In this document: piece by piece, positions 52,172 through 61,373 of the stretch
Numbering within the stretch: the stretch's first letter is position 1
Layout: each line of letters opens with the position of its first letter
Source of the DNA: Pseudoramibacter faecis
Lineage (GTDB): Bacteria > Bacillota > Clostridia > Eubacteriales > Eubacteriaceae
NCBI RefSeq assembly: GCF_036289405.1
Contig: NZ_JAYFFI010000005.1
Span: forward strand, 52,527-116,526
Direction of reading: 5' to 3'
DNA: 64,000 nt
Notes under the pieces: generated by a model
The model's input: the letters and a program-made list of their open reading frames with translations, nothing else
Databases searched by the model: none
Told to the model about the DNA's origin: nothing
Position numbers and translations under genes: made by a program

Positions 52172-52822
52172 TTAGGATGCTTGATCAATTTTAAAGAAAA
52201 TGGCCCGGGTCACGTCGTCCATCGGCTGATCGCCGTCGATGTTCACAAGAATCTGTTTGCACTGATAATAATCGATCAGCGGCGCCGTTTCTAAATGGTA
52301 AACCGACAGGCGCGTGCGCACGGTCGCTTCGGAATCGTCCGGCCGCTGCATCAGCGTCTCGCCGTCATTGTCGCAGATATCGTCTGTCTTCGGCGGATTA
52401 AAATGAACGTGATAGGAGGCGCCGCACTTCGGGCACACCCGGCGCCCGACCACCCGTTCCACAAGTTTGGATTCGGGCACCTCGATGTTCAGGGCGACGT
52501 CGAGCGGCTTGCCGATTTTCTGATTAAACGCGGAGAGCGCAGAGGCCTGGGCGACCGTTCTCGGGAAACCGTCGAGCAGATAGCCGTCGGCACAATCCTC
52601 CTTTGTGATGCGGTCTTCAACCAGCGCGATGACGAGCTCGTCCGGCACCAGTTTCCCCGCATCCATATAGGCTTTTGCTTTTTGCCCCAGTTCCGTATTA
52701 TTTTTAATGTTATCTCTGAACAAATCCCCGGTTGAAATGTGTTCGATGCCGTATTTTGCGGCGATTTTCTTCGCCTGCGTTCCCTTGCCGGCACCTGGAG
52801 GGCCCAATAATACGATTCTCAT
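52172..52822 (-). CDS. adk: adenylate kinase with zinc-binding lid
   Basis: 216 residues. P-loop GPPGAGKGTQ is at residues 7-16; DGFPRTVAQA is the AMP-binding signature. The lid has CPKCGASYH and ICDNDG, three Cys and an Asp for zinc, typical of Gram-positive Adk. It interconverts ATP, ADP and AMP. ATG 52822 has AGGAG about ten bases upstream. Confidence 0.97.
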   Translation of the reverse strand: MRIVLLGPPGAGKGTQAKKIAAKYGIEHISTGDLFRDNIKNNTELGQKAKAYMDAGKLVPDELVIALVEDRITKEDCADGYLLDGFPRTVAQASALSAFNQKIGKPLDVALNIEVPESKLVERVVGRRVCPKCGASYHVHFNPPKTDDICDNDGETLMQRPDDSEATVRTRLSVYHLETAPLIDYYQCKQILVNIDGDQPMDDVTRAIFFKIDQAS

Positions 52823-52870
52823 TTTCTTTACGCTCCTATTCTCCATATTTTATTAAATTGTTTTGGTTGT

Positions 52871-54130
52871 TTATTTCAAAAATCCCTGATAATTGCGCAT
52901 GGTGAGCTGGGATTCCAGTTGCTTGACGGTTTCGAGGGCAACCCCGACGACGATAAGCAAACTCGTGCCGCCGAATTGCATGTTGACACCGCCCATGAAA
53001 TTGCCGACAATAATCGGAATGATCGCAATGACCGCCAAAAAAATTCCGCCGAACAGCGTCAGCCGGTTCATGATCCGGGTGAAATAATCCACCGTCGGTT
53101 TTCCGGGGCGAATCCCCGGCACATAGCCGCCCTGCTTTTTGATATTGTCTGCAATATCGAAAGGATTAAAGGTTACCGCCGTATAAAAATAGGTGAAGGC
53201 CACCGTCAGGATGACATAAATCACCGTCGTGGTCGGCTGGCCCCAGGCAAAATACTTGGAGACCCATTGGCTGAATCCCGAATTCGGGAAGAAGTTAGCC
53301 AACGTCGCCGGCAGCAGCGTGAGCGAACTGGCAAAGATAATCGGGATGACCCCGGCCATGTTCACGCGCAGCGGAATATGGGTATTCTGCCCGCCGTACA
53401 TTTTGCGGCCGACCACGCGCTTAGCGTATTGAATCGGAATTTTGCGCTGCCCCTCCGTCACCGCCACAACAGCAAAGGTCGCTGCGATGATAAAAATGAC
53501 AAGTAGAATGAGCGAGACCACATTCATGGTGCCATTTTGCACATACTGATAAATGCTGCCGATCGCATCGGGAATCCGAGAGACGATGCTGATAAAGATG
53601 ATCAGCGAGATCCCGTTGCCAATGCCGATCTCCGTAATCTTTTCGCCGAGATACATCAGAAAAATCGTTCCCGCCGTGACGATGAGGACCACCGCAAAAA
53701 TAGTGAACGCTGTTTTTTCTGCTAAAAGATTCCGATAGGATAAACTCATCCCGAGCGCCTGGACAATCGCCAGGAGGATTGTCAGATAGCGGGTGTATTG
53801 GGCGAGCTTCTTGCGGCCTTCTTCTCCTTCCTTTTGAAGGGCTTCAAGCGCCGGAATGGCAAAGGCCAACAGGTTCATGATGATCGATGCGTTGATGTAG
53901 GGGGTGATCCCCATGGCAAAGATCGTGAAGTTTCCAAAGTTCCCGCCGGAAATGATGTTAAAAAGGCCGAAAATGCCGCCATCGTTAATCAAGGATGCCA
54001 GCTGCTGAGAATCGATGTAGGGCACGGGAATGAATGATCCGAGCCGATACACCAGAAGAAGGAGCAACGTCATCACAATTTTACGACGCAGCTCCGGGAC
54101 GCTCCATGCATTCTTCAAAGTAGAAAGCAT
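52871..54130 (-). CDS. secY: protein translocase subunit SecY
   Basis: 419 residues with ten membrane helices. It opens LRRKIVMTLLLLLVYRLGSF and has the plug and lateral gate region, with IQYAKRVVGRKMYGGQ in cytosolic loop 4 and GYVPGIRPGKPT before helix 8. The channel for Sec-dependent export. It shares its first base with the last base of rplO. Confidence 0.98.
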   Translation of the reverse strand: MLSTLKNAWSVPELRRKIVMTLLLLLVYRLGSFIPVPYIDSQQLASLINDGGIFGLFNIISGGNFGNFTIFAMGITPYINASIIMNLLAFAIPALEALQKEGEEGRKKLAQYTRYLTILLAIVQALGMSLSYRNLLAEKTAFTIFAVVLIVTAGTIFLMYLGEKITEIGIGNGISLIIFISIVSRIPDAIGSIYQYVQNGTMNVVSLILLVIFIIAATFAVVAVTEGQRKIPIQYAKRVVGRKMYGGQNTHIPLRVNMAGVIPIIFASSLTLLPATLANFFPNSGFSQWVSKYFAWGQPTTTVIYVILTVAFTYFYTAVTFNPFDIADNIKKQGGYVPGIRPGKPTVDYFTRIMNRLTLFGGIFLAVIAIIPIIVGNFMGGVNMQFGGTSLLIVVGVALETVKQLESQLTMRNYQGFLK

Positions 54131-54573
54131 TAGATCACCTCAACCTTCCCTCCGCAGGCAAGTATTTTTTCTTCAGCAGATTTACTGATTTTATTCGCTT
54201 TTACCGTCAGGGCTTTGGTGAGTTCTCCTTCGCCCAAAATCTTGATGCCGGCCAGCTGTTTTCGGACAAAGCCGTATTCGAGCAAAAGCTCCGGCGTGAC
54301 GACGGTGTTTTCGTCAAAGGCGTTCAGATCGCCGACATTGACAATGGCAAATTCTTTCTTGAAATGATAGTTCGAAAAGCCGCGCTTCGGCAGGCGTCTG
54401 GACAGCGGCATCTGGCCGCCTTCAAACCCGAGGCGAACGCCGCCGCCGGAACGGGATTTCTGACCGTCCTGGCCGCGGCCGGCGGTTTTCCCTTGGCCGG
54501 TTGCGGTCCCGCGGCCCTTGCGCTTGGTGTTTCTTCTGGAGCCTTCAGCCGGGCTTAATGTATTTAATTTCAT
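54130..54573 (-). CDS. rplO: 50S ribosomal protein L15
   Basis: 147 residues. The Gly/Arg-rich arm GRGTATGQGKTAGRGQDGQK is typical. The ATG at 54573 gives MKLNTLSPAEGSR, the family start; a longer frame to 54600 overlaps rpmD. Confidence 0.98.
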   Translation of the reverse strand: MKLNTLSPAEGSRRNTKRKGRGTATGQGKTAGRGQDGQKSRSGGGVRLGFEGGQMPLSRRLPKRGFSNYHFKKEFAIVNVGDLNAFDENTVVTPELLLEYGFVRKQLAGIKILGEGELTKALTVKANKISKSAEEKILACGGKVEVI

Positions 54574-54583
54574 GCGAAACCTC

Positions 54584-54766
54584 CTACGCTTCTTCGACAT
54601 CGACCATGAAGTCGACCTTGTGAATCATGCCGCGGATCTGCGGTGTGTCATCATGGGTCACGGTATGACCGATCTTGCGCAACCCCAGTGCTTTAACGGT
54701 TGCGCGCTGTCTTTGCTTGCGGCCAATCAAGCTCTTTTTCAAAGTAATGTTTAACTTCTTAGCCAT
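54584..54766 (-). CDS. rpmD: 50S ribosomal protein L30
   Basis: 60 residues, bacterial short form: LNITLKKSLIGRKQRQRATV then GLRKIGHTVTHDDTPQIRGM. It lies between rpsE and rplO. Confidence 0.97.
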   Translation of the reverse strand: MAKKLNITLKKSLIGRKQRQRATVKALGLRKIGHTVTHDDTPQIRGMIHKVDFMVDVEEA

Positions 54767-54775
54767 GATTCCCTC

Positions 54776-55282
54776 CTAACCCAGAATTTCTTCCGGTTTC
54801 TTGCCGCGTTTTGCCGCCACGGCTTCAACCGTGGTCAAACGGCCAAGACCTTCAACGGCTGCATTCACGACGTTAGTCGGATTATTGGTCCCCAGGCATT
54901 TGGTGCGGATATCTTTGATCCCCGCCAATTCGCAGACGGCACGAACCGGACCGCCGGCAATCACACCGGTCCCTTCGCCGGCCGGCTTGAGCAATACGCG
55001 GCCAGCGCCTTCGGCACCGACGACCTGGTGCGGAATCGTGGTCCCGCGCAGGGGCACGCGAATCAGATTCTTCTTCGCCGCTTCAATCCCCTTGCGGATC
55101 GCGTCGGGAATTTCCACCGCCTTGCCGGAGCCCACGCCGACGAGTCCGTTGCCGTCGCCGACCACCACCAAGCAGCTGAAACGCATATTACGGCCACCTT
55201 TAACGGTCTTGCTGACTCGGTTGATTTCTACGACTCTGTCCTGAAGTTCCAGACCAGTCGCGTCAATAAGATTTTTTTTCAT
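54776..55282 (-). CDS. rpsE: 30S ribosomal protein S5
   Basis: 168 residues. N-terminal double-stranded RNA-binding fold with GGRNMRFSCLVVVGDGNGLV and C-terminal domain with RVLLKPAGEGTGVIAGG. It ends with TAG, an ordinary stop in an essential gene. Confidence 0.98.
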   Translation of the reverse strand: MKKNLIDATGLELQDRVVEINRVSKTVKGGRNMRFSCLVVVGDGNGLVGVGSGKAVEIPDAIRKGIEAAKKNLIRVPLRGTTIPHQVVGAEGAGRVLLKPAGEGTGVIAGGPVRAVCELAGIKDIRTKCLGTNNPTNVVNAAVEGLGRLTTVEAVAAKRGKKPEEILG

Positions 55283-55297
55283 TAACAGACCTCTTCC

Positions 55298-55666
55298 TTA
55301 GAATTTCAAGCCAGCTTCGCGAGCAGCTTCGGCCAATTCCTTGACTCTTCCTGTGTAGATATAGCCTCCGCGATCGAAGACAACGTTATTGATACCGGCA
55401 TCCAGTGCTTTTTTGGCAACGGATGCGCCGACGGCTTTTGCAGCAGCTTTATCGGAGCCGTGGCTGATAGCTTCTTTCACCTCTGCATCCAAAGTGGAGG
55501 AGGCGACAAGGGTATTGCCCGCGACGTCGTCGATCACCTGGGCATAGATGTGTTTGTTGCTTCGAAACACACAAAGACGCGGACGTTCCGCAGTTCCGGA
55601 GATTTTTCTGCGGACGCGTTTATGTCTGTTCAGACGTAATTTATTTTTATCGATCTTTTTAATCAT
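55298..55666 (-). CDS. rplR: 50S ribosomal protein L18
   Basis: 122 residues; RHKRVRRKISGTAERPRLCV and FDRGGYIYTGRVKELAEAAR are family blocks. Binds 5S rRNA together with L5. Confidence 0.98.
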   Translation of the reverse strand: MIKKIDKNKLRLNRHKRVRRKISGTAERPRLCVFRSNKHIYAQVIDDVAGNTLVASSTLDAEVKEAISHGSDKAAAKAVGASVAKKALDAGINNVVFDRGGYIYTGRVKELAEAAREAGLKF

Positions 55667-55717
55667 TGATGATCCTTTCTCTTACCTTTCGGATATGGCC
55701 TCAATCAGTCAAGCCGA

Positions 55718-56251
55718 TTAGCCGGTCTTCCCGACTTTACGTCTGATGTGTTCATCAGCGTACTTGATACCATGTCCCTTGTAAGGTTCAGGCGGTCTCT
55801 TCGCGCGGATATTGGCCGCATAAGCGCCGACGGCTTCCTTGCTGATCCCTCTGACAATCACTTTGGTCTGGCCGTCCATCGCGGTTTCGATCCCTTCGGG
55901 ATCTTCCATTTCAACCGGGTGGGAATAACCGAGGTTCATGACGAGCTTATTGCCTTTCTTTTCGGCTCTCCAGCCGACACCGCTGATTTCCAGTACCTTT
56001 TCAAATCCCTGGCTGACACCTGTCACCATGTTGGCGATCAAAGCTCTGGTCATGCCGTGAAGCGATTTGTGGAATTTATCTTCCGAAGGCCTTTCGACCT
56101 TCAGTTCGCCGTTCTCGATCGACAGCTGCATATCCGGATGCATTTCCCGGGTTAAGGTGCCCTTCGGCCCCTTGACGGCCACAACGTGACCATCGATTTG
56201 GATATCGACGCCTTCGGGGATCACAACAGGAGCATTACCAACTCTTGACAT
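55718..56251 (-). CDS. rplF: 50S ribosomal protein L6
   Basis: 177 residues, two similar alpha/beta domains; VAVKGPKGTLTREMHPDM and the C-terminal PEPYKGHGIKYADEHIRRK are typical. It lies near the GTPase centre of the 50S subunit. Confidence 0.98.
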   Translation of the reverse strand: MSRVGNAPVVIPEGVDIQIDGHVVAVKGPKGTLTREMHPDMQLSIENGELKVERPSEDKFHKSLHGMTRALIANMVTGVSQGFEKVLEISGVGWRAEKKGNKLVMNLGYSHPVEMEDPEGIETAMDGQTKVIVRGISKEAVGAYAANIRAKRPPEPYKGHGIKYADEHIRRKVGKTG

Positions 56252-56265
56252 CTTGCTTTCCTCCT

Positions 56266-56664
56266 TTACCAGACGTAGCAGACCACTTCGCCGCCAATGC
56301 CGGCTTTTCTTGCTGCTTTATCCGTGATGACGCCCTGAGACGTCGACATCACTGCCACACCCAGACCATTTAAAACCTTCGGCACATCTTCTTTGCCGAC
56401 ATAGATACGCAGGCCCGGCTTGGAAATGCGTTTTAAACCGGCGATGACCTTGCTCTTATCTTCCCCGTATTTCAGGGTGACTTTGATAATGCCCTGGTTG
56501 CCGTTGTCAATTTCTTCTGTCTTTTTGATATAGCCTTCATCCAACAGAATTTTCAAGATCGCTCTTTTTTCATTGGATGCTGGAATCTCAACAGTTTTAT
56601 GACCTGCATTGTTTGCATTCCTGATTCTCGTGAGCATATCTGCAATCGGATCAGTCATTGACAT
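56266..56664 (-). CDS. rpsH: 30S ribosomal protein S8
   Basis: 132 residues: DPIADMLTRIRNANNAGHKT at the start and GVAVMSTSQGVITDKAAR near the end. Central 16S-binding protein. A second in-frame ATG two codons in (56658) is also possible. Confidence 0.98.
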   Translation of the reverse strand: MSMTDPIADMLTRIRNANNAGHKTVEIPASNEKRAILKILLDEGYIKKTEEIDNGNQGIIKVTLKYGEDKSKVIAGLKRISKPGLRIYVGKEDVPKVLNGLGVAVMSTSQGVITDKAARKAGIGGEVVCYVW

Positions 56665-56698
56665 GCTAAGTCCCTCCTTTTATTTGTAATTGCGAATT

Positions 56699-56884
56699 TT
56701 ACCAGCTGGCTTTGCGGACACCAGGAATTTCACCCTTATAGGCTAATTCTCGGAAGCAGATTCTGCAAATCCCGTATTTTCTCAGGTATGCATGGGGTCT
56801 GCCGCAAATTCTGCAGCGATTATATTCTCTGGTGGAATATTTCTGTTGACGCTGCTGTTTGACCTTCATCGATGTTTTTGCCAT
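56699..56884 (-). CDS. rpsN: 30S ribosomal protein S14, zinc type (type Z)
   Basis: 61 residues with YNRCRICGRPHAYLRKYGIC followed by RICF, giving C-x2-C-x12-C-x2-C for zinc. The short zinc form is usual in Gram-positives and thermophiles. Confidence 0.98.
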   Translation of the reverse strand: MAKTSMKVKQQRQQKYSTREYNRCRICGRPHAYLRKYGICRICFRELAYKGEIPGVRKASW

Positions 56885-56895
56885 GAACGATTCTC

Positions 56896-57435
56896 CTATC
56901 TTTCAAAGGGCAAGCCAAGCTGTGCCAGTAATTCGTGGGCTTCTTCGTCTGTCTTGGCCGTCGTCACAAACATAATGTCCATCCCGCGGATCTGTTCGAC
57001 CTGATCGTAATCAATTTCCGGGAAGATCAGCTGTTCTTTCACGCCGAAAGCATAGTTGCCGCGGCCGTCGAAGGCGTTATTGGACAAACCGTGGAAGTCG
57101 CGAACGCGGGGCAGCGCAATGTTGAAGAGTTTGTCGCAGAATTCATACATTCTGTCGCTGCGCAGGGTGACTTTGGCGCCGACGTTCTGACCTTCACGGA
57201 CTTTGAAGTTCGCGACGGATTTCTTCGCCTTGAGCACGATCGGCTTCTGGCCGGTGATCGTTGCCAGATCAGCCACGGCCGCATCGAGCAGCTTTGAGTT
57301 GTCCTTGCAGTCGCCAAGGCCCATGTTGACAACAACCTTAACGAGCTTCGGGACATCCATGATATTGCTGTACTGAAATTTTTCCTTAAGAGCCGGAACA
57401 GTTTCGTTCAAGTATTTATCTTTCATTCTTGTCAT
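56896..57435 (-). CDS. rplE: 50S ribosomal protein L5
   Basis: 179 residues; FQYSNIMDVPKLVKVVVNMG and LRVREG-type region NFKVREGQNVGAKVTLR are typical. Binds 5S rRNA. AGAGG precedes the ATG at 57435; the ATG at 57426 is an alternative. Confidence 0.97.
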   Translation of the reverse strand: MTRMKDKYLNETVPALKEKFQYSNIMDVPKLVKVVVNMGLGDCKDNSKLLDAAVADLATITGQKPIVLKAKKSVANFKVREGQNVGAKVTLRSDRMYEFCDKLFNIALPRVRDFHGLSNNAFDGRGNYAFGVKEQLIFPEIDYDQVEQIRGMDIMFVTTAKTDEEAHELLAQLGLPFER

Positions 57436-57449
57436 GGTCAGTTCCTCTC

Positions 57450-57773
57450 TTAATCAAGCACCGTGCCGGTCTTCTTGCAGTAGCGGACCTTCTTGCCGTC
57501 TTCCGTCATTTTGATCCCGGTGCGAACGCCGCGGCCGAGTTCTTCGGAATAAAGCAAAACGTTAGACGCATCAATAAAGCCTTCCTGCTTCACAATGCCG
57601 CCCTGCTGCATGGCCTGCGTCGGTTTTTTATGTTTGGTCTGGATGTTGACCCCTTCCACCTTCACGCGGCGTCTGTCGAGGTCCACAGCCAAAACTTTTC
57701 CGGTTTTCCCCAGATCCTTCCCGGAGATCACCTGAACGGTATCGCCTGTTTTGACATGTAATTTTCTTGCCAT
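57450..57773 (-). CDS. rplX: 50S ribosomal protein L24
   Basis: 107 residues with an N-terminal KOW motif, VKTGDTVQVISGKDLGKTGK, and the conserved VEGVNIQTKHKKPTQ. Assembly initiator of the 50S subunit. Confidence 0.98.
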   Translation of the reverse strand: MARKLHVKTGDTVQVISGKDLGKTGKVLAVDLDRRRVKVEGVNIQTKHKKPTQAMQQGGIVKQEGFIDASNVLLYSEELGRGVRTGIKMTEDGKKVRYCKKTGTVLD

Positions 57774-57786
57774 CTGGAATCCTCCC

Positions 57787-58155
57787 TTATAACACTTCAG
57801 GAGCCAAAGACACGATTCTCATGTACTTTTTGTCTCTTAACTCTCTTGCGACAGGCCCGAAGATGCGGGTGCCCTTCGGGTTCTTGTCATCGTTGATCAA
57901 AACGGCGGCGTTCTGGTCGAACTTGATATAGCTGCCGTCGTTTCTGCGGACGCCGCGCACCGTGCGCACGACCACCGCCTTGACAACATCGCCTTTTTTC
58001 ACATCGCCGCCCGGCGCCGCGCTTTTAACCGAAGCGACGATCACGTCGCCGATATTGGCGTAGCGTCTGCCGGAGCCGCCGAGCACTCGGATACACAAAA
58101 GTTCCTTTGCCCCAGTGTTATCAGCGACTTTTAATCTGGTTTCCTGCTGGATCAT
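57787..58155 (-). CDS. rplN: 50S ribosomal protein L14
   Basis: 122 residues, MIQQETRLKVADNTGAKELL at the start. The frame is open up to 58368 through rpsQ, but the ATG at 58155 matches the family start and follows a GGAGG site. Confidence 0.98.
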   Translation of the reverse strand: MIQQETRLKVADNTGAKELLCIRVLGGSGRRYANIGDVIVASVKSAAPGGDVKKGDVVKAVVVRTVRGVRRNDGSYIKFDQNAAVLINDDKNPKGTRIFGPVARELRDKKYMRIVSLAPEVL

Positions 58156-58177
58156 CTCTGATACCTCCTGTGACAAA

Positions 58178-58432
58178 TTATAATGCCTTTTCGACGATTT
58201 CGACGACGCGCCAGTTTTTGTCCTTGGACAGTTTTCTGGTTTCCATGCAGCGAACAGTATCGCCGACATGGCATTCGTTGTTTTCGTCGTGGGCTTTAAA
58301 TGTGACTGTATCTTTAACGCGTTTTTTGTACAGCGGGTGTTTCTTGAACGTTTCGATGGCGACGACAATCGTCTTGTCCATCTTATCGCTCACCACTTTG
58401 CCGACGCGCGTTTTTCTTTCATTACGTTCCAT
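58178..58432 (-). CDS. rpsQ: 30S ribosomal protein S17
   Basis: 84 residues: RKTRVGKVVSDKMDKTIVVA and YKKRVKDTVTFKAHDENN; OB fold that binds 16S rRNA. Confidence 0.98.
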   Translation of the reverse strand: MERNERKTRVGKVVSDKMDKTIVVAIETFKKHPLYKKRVKDTVTFKAHDENNECHVGDTVRCMETRKLSKDKNWRVVEIVEKAL

Positions 58433-58448
58433 CAGCTATCCTTCCTTC

Positions 58449-58658
58449 CTATGCCTGTTTTGCAGCCATCTGACGTTCTGTAAGGATGGTCTGAATGCGG
58501 GCATACGTTCTCTTGACTTCGCGAATCCGCATCGGATTTTCGAGCTGACCGGTCGCATTCTGGAATCTCAGATTGAAGAGCTCTTCTTTCAGGTCACCCA
58601 GCTTTGTCTTCAGTTCAGCGTCATTGAGATTTCTCAATTCGGTTAATTGTTTACTCAT
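58449..58658 (-). CDS. rpmC: 50S ribosomal protein L29
   Basis: 69 residues, helical hairpin: LGDLKEELFNLRFQNATGQL is the signature. Its start overlaps the rplP stop by 4 bp (ATGA). Confidence 0.98.
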   Translation of the reverse strand: MSKQLTELRNLNDAELKTKLGDLKEELFNLRFQNATGQLENPMRIREVKRTYARIQTILTERQMAAKQA

Positions 58659-59083
58659 GCCTGTTCACCTTCCTGGTCGGCCTTCTTGACAATCTTTGTC
58701 TTGATCGGCAGTTTATGCTGAGCCAGACGCAAAGCTTCTCTGGCCATTTCTTCCGAGATGCCGCCGATTTCAAACATGACGCGGCCCGGCTTGACAACGG
58801 CCACCCAGTATTCCGGGGAGCCTTTCCCTTTACCCATTCGGGTTTCGGCCGGCTGAGCGGTGACCGGTTTATCCGGGAAGATCTTGATCCAGACCTGACC
58901 GCCACGGCGGATATAACGGGTCATGGCGACACGGGCTGCTTCAATCTGGTTGGAGGTGATCCAAGCCGGTTCAAGCGCCTGAATCCCGAATTCACCGTAA
59001 GTGACGGTGTTGCCGCGGGTCGCTTTCCCCTTCATGCGGCCTCTATGTTGTTTTCTGCGTTTCACACGCTTTGGCATTAACAT
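58655..59083 (-). CDS. rplP: 50S ribosomal protein L16
   Basis: 142 residues: PKRVKRRKQHRGRMKGKATR and GKGKGSPEYWVAVVKPGRV. It helps shape the A-site tRNA channel. The ATG at 59083 has GGAGG about ten bases upstream; the ATG two codons later is the other candidate. Confidence 0.97.
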   Translation of the reverse strand: MLMPKRVKRRKQHRGRMKGKATRGNTVTYGEFGIQALEPAWITSNQIEAARVAMTRYIRRGGQVWIKIFPDKPVTAQPAETRMGKGKGSPEYWVAVVKPGRVMFEIGGISEEMAREALRLAQHKLPIKTKIVKKADQEGEQA

Positions 59084-59099
59084 AATTTAACATCCTCCT

Positions 59100-59822
59100 T
59101 TACGCTTCGGGCTGGGCGGATTTGCGGCGGCCGCTGCTTTTCTTGCCGCGGCTGCTATCTGCCTTGGCGGCATCCGCCAGCACGTCTTCGCGCCCGGTCA
59201 GGATTTCGCCCTTATTCACCCAAACTTTAACGCCCAGCTTGCCGTAGGTGGTGTCCGCTTCGGCAAAACCATAGGAAATATCCGCGCGCAGCGTCTGCAT
59301 CGGCACGTTCCCCTGTGCGTAGCCTTCTTTACGAGCAATTTCAGCCCCGTTCAAACGGCCGGAGACCAACGTTTTAATCCCCTTGGCGCCTGCGCGCATC
59401 GTGCGCTGCATGGCCTGCTTCATGGCGCGGCGGAAAGAAATTCTTCTTTCCAGCTGACCGGCGATGTTTTCCGCGATGAGCTGCGCATCCATATCGATGT
59501 TTTTGACTTCGACGATGTTGATGAAAACGGTCTTCTTGATCATCCTTTCGAGTTCCGCTTTGAGGGCGTCGATGCCGGCGCCGCCGCGGCCGATGATCAT
59601 ACCCGGTTTGGCTGTGTAGATGTGAATTCTCACTTTATTGCCGAAACGTTCGATGACAATTTTGGAGATACCGGCCTGAAACTGGCTAGTCTTAATGTAC
59701 TGACGCAGCTTATTGTCTTCAATCAGATTATCGGCAAAGTTTTTATCATTCGCGTACCATTTCGCATTCCAGTCCTTGATAACCCCAACGCGAAAACCGA
59801 ACGCATTAACTTTCTGACCCAA
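59100..59822 (-). CDS. rpsC: 30S ribosomal protein S3
   Basis: 240 residues. N-terminal GQKVNAFGFRVGVIKDW; KH domain with GMIIGRGGAGIDALK; Lys/Ser-rich tail. Forms the mRNA entry site. Confidence 0.98.
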   Translation of the reverse strand: MGQKVNAFGFRVGVIKDWNAKWYANDKNFADNLIEDNKLRQYIKTSQFQAGISKIVIERFGNKVRIHIYTAKPGMIIGRGGAGIDALKAELERMIKKTVFINIVEVKNIDMDAQLIAENIAGQLERRISFRRAMKQAMQRTMRAGAKGIKTLVSGRLNGAEIARKEGYAQGNVPMQTLRADISYGFAEADTTYGKLGVKVWVNKGEILTGREDVLADAAKADSSRGKKSSGRRKSAQPEA

Positions 59823-59841
59823 ATTTATTTACCCCCTATGA

Positions 59842-60186
59842 TTATTCGTTAGCATCGGATTCTTTCAGGACGACGGTAAGAACGGACGTTCTCTTCTTGA
59901 TCGGAAAAGCGCGGCCCTGGGGACCGGCTTTCCAACGCTTAAGCGTCGGGCCCTGATTGGCTGAAATCTGATGGATATACAGGGTATCTGTATTCATGTT
60001 GTGGTTGTTTTCCGCGTTGGCATAGGCAGAGAGAACCACTTTTTCGATCATGCGGGCTGCCTTGTTGGGGGTCAGCTGCAGAACCGATAAAGCTTCTCCG
60101 ACGCTTTTGCCGCGAATGGCATCGGCGACGAGCTTGGCCTTTCTGGATGAAACGCGGACATATTTCGCTGTTGCTTTAGCTTCCAT
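59842..60186 (-). CDS. rplV: 50S ribosomal protein L22
   Basis: 114 residues; AKYVRVSSRKAKLVADAIRG at the start; the beta-hairpin that lines the exit tunnel (RWKAGPQGRAFPIKKRTSV) is intact, without insertions. Confidence 0.98.
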   Translation of the reverse strand: MEAKATAKYVRVSSRKAKLVADAIRGKSVGEALSVLQLTPNKAARMIEKVVLSAYANAENNHNMNTDTLYIHQISANQGPTLKRWKAGPQGRAFPIKKRTSVLTVVLKESDANE

Positions 60187-60204
60187 GTTTTTCCTCCTTC
60201 AGGC

Positions 60205-60483
60205 TTAGAACGCGCCGGTTTTCTTTTCGCCGGCATGCCCTCTGAATGTGCGGGTCGGAGCGAATTCGCCAAGTTTATGGCCTACCATGTCTTCGGTGCA
60301 GTAGACCGGCACGTGCTTGCGGCCGTCGTGGACGGCGATGGTGTGCCCGACGAACTGCGGGAAAATGGTGGAAGAACGCGACCAGGTCTTAACGACTTTC
60401 TTTTCGCCCTTTTCGTTCATTTCTTCTACTCTTTTAAGCAGTCTTTCTTCGACGAAAGGCCCCTTCTTTAAAGATCGACTCAT
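60205..60483 (-). CDS. rpsS: 30S ribosomal protein S19
   Basis: 92 residues: SRSLKKGPFVEERLLKRV, then FVGHTIAVHDGRKHVPVYCT. 30S head protein. Confidence 0.98.
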   Translation of the reverse strand: MSRSLKKGPFVEERLLKRVEEMNEKGEKKVVKTWSRSSTIFPQFVGHTIAVHDGRKHVPVYCTEDMVGHKLGEFAPTRTFRGHAGEKKTGAF

Positions 60484-60498
60484 TGATAAACCTCCTAA

Positions 60499-61332
60499 TT
60501 ACTTGGCGTTACGACGTCTGACGATGTATTTGTCAGAATCTTTTTTCTTCTTGCGTGTCTTGTAGCCAAGAGCCGGTTTACCCCAGGGGGTAACAGGTCC
60601 CGGACGGCCAACCGGCGCACGACCTTCCCCACCGCCGTGCGGGTGGTCGTTCGGGTTCATAACCGAGCCGCGAACCGTCGGGCGGATCCCCATGTGGCGT
60701 TTGCGGCCCGCTTTCCCGATGCGGACATTCTGATGATCCAGATTGCCGACGACGCCGATGGTGGCGCGGCATTCCAGACGGACCATGCGCATTTCGCCGG
60801 AGGGCAGCCGCAGGGTCGCGTAGTTGTTTTCCTTGGCCATCAGCTGAGCGGATGAACCCGCGGAGCGCGCCATCTGACCGCCTTTGCCCGCCTTGAATTC
60901 GATATTGTGCACCATGGTCCCCACCGGGATATTGGCCAGCGGCAGGCAGTTGCCCACCACAATATCGGCGTCGGCGCCAGAGACGACCGTCTGGCCGACC
61001 TTCAGGTCGAGCGGTGCCAGAATATAGCGCTTTTCGCCGTCGGCATAATGCAGCAGCGCAATGTTGGCCGAACGGTTCGGATCGTATTCGATCCCTGCAA
61101 CCTTCGCCGGCACACCGTCCTTGCTGCGCTTGAAGTCGATGATTCTGTATTTGCGCTTCGCGCCGCCGCCCTGATGGCGAACGGTGATCCGGCCGTAAAC
61201 ATTGCGGCCGGCATTCTTTTTCCGCGGCGCGAGCAGCGATCTTTCCGGTTCTTTTTTGGTGACTTCTTCATAGGTATTGACGGACATATTTCTGCGTCCG
61301 GGAGAAGTCGGTCTGTATTTTTTAATCCCCAT
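60499..61332 (-). CDS. rplB: 50S ribosomal protein L2
   Basis: 277 residues; GIKKYRPTSPGRRNMSV at the start and NPNDHPHGGGEGRAPVGRPG with the conserved His near the peptidyl transferase centre. The ATG at 61332 is preferred; the frame begins three codons earlier with a TTG. Confidence 0.98.
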   Translation of the reverse strand: MGIKKYRPTSPGRRNMSVNTYEEVTKKEPERSLLAPRKKNAGRNVYGRITVRHQGGGAKRKYRIIDFKRSKDGVPAKVAGIEYDPNRSANIALLHYADGEKRYILAPLDLKVGQTVVSGADADIVVGNCLPLANIPVGTMVHNIEFKAGKGGQMARSAGSSAQLMAKENNYATLRLPSGEMRMVRLECRATIGVVGNLDHQNVRIGKAGRKRHMGIRPTVRGSVMNPNDHPHGGGEGRAPVGRPGPVTPWGKPALGYKTRKKKKDSDKYIVRRRNAK

Positions 61333-61373
61333 TATTCGCAAACCTTCCTTTCATTTTGCTTATCGGGCGATGA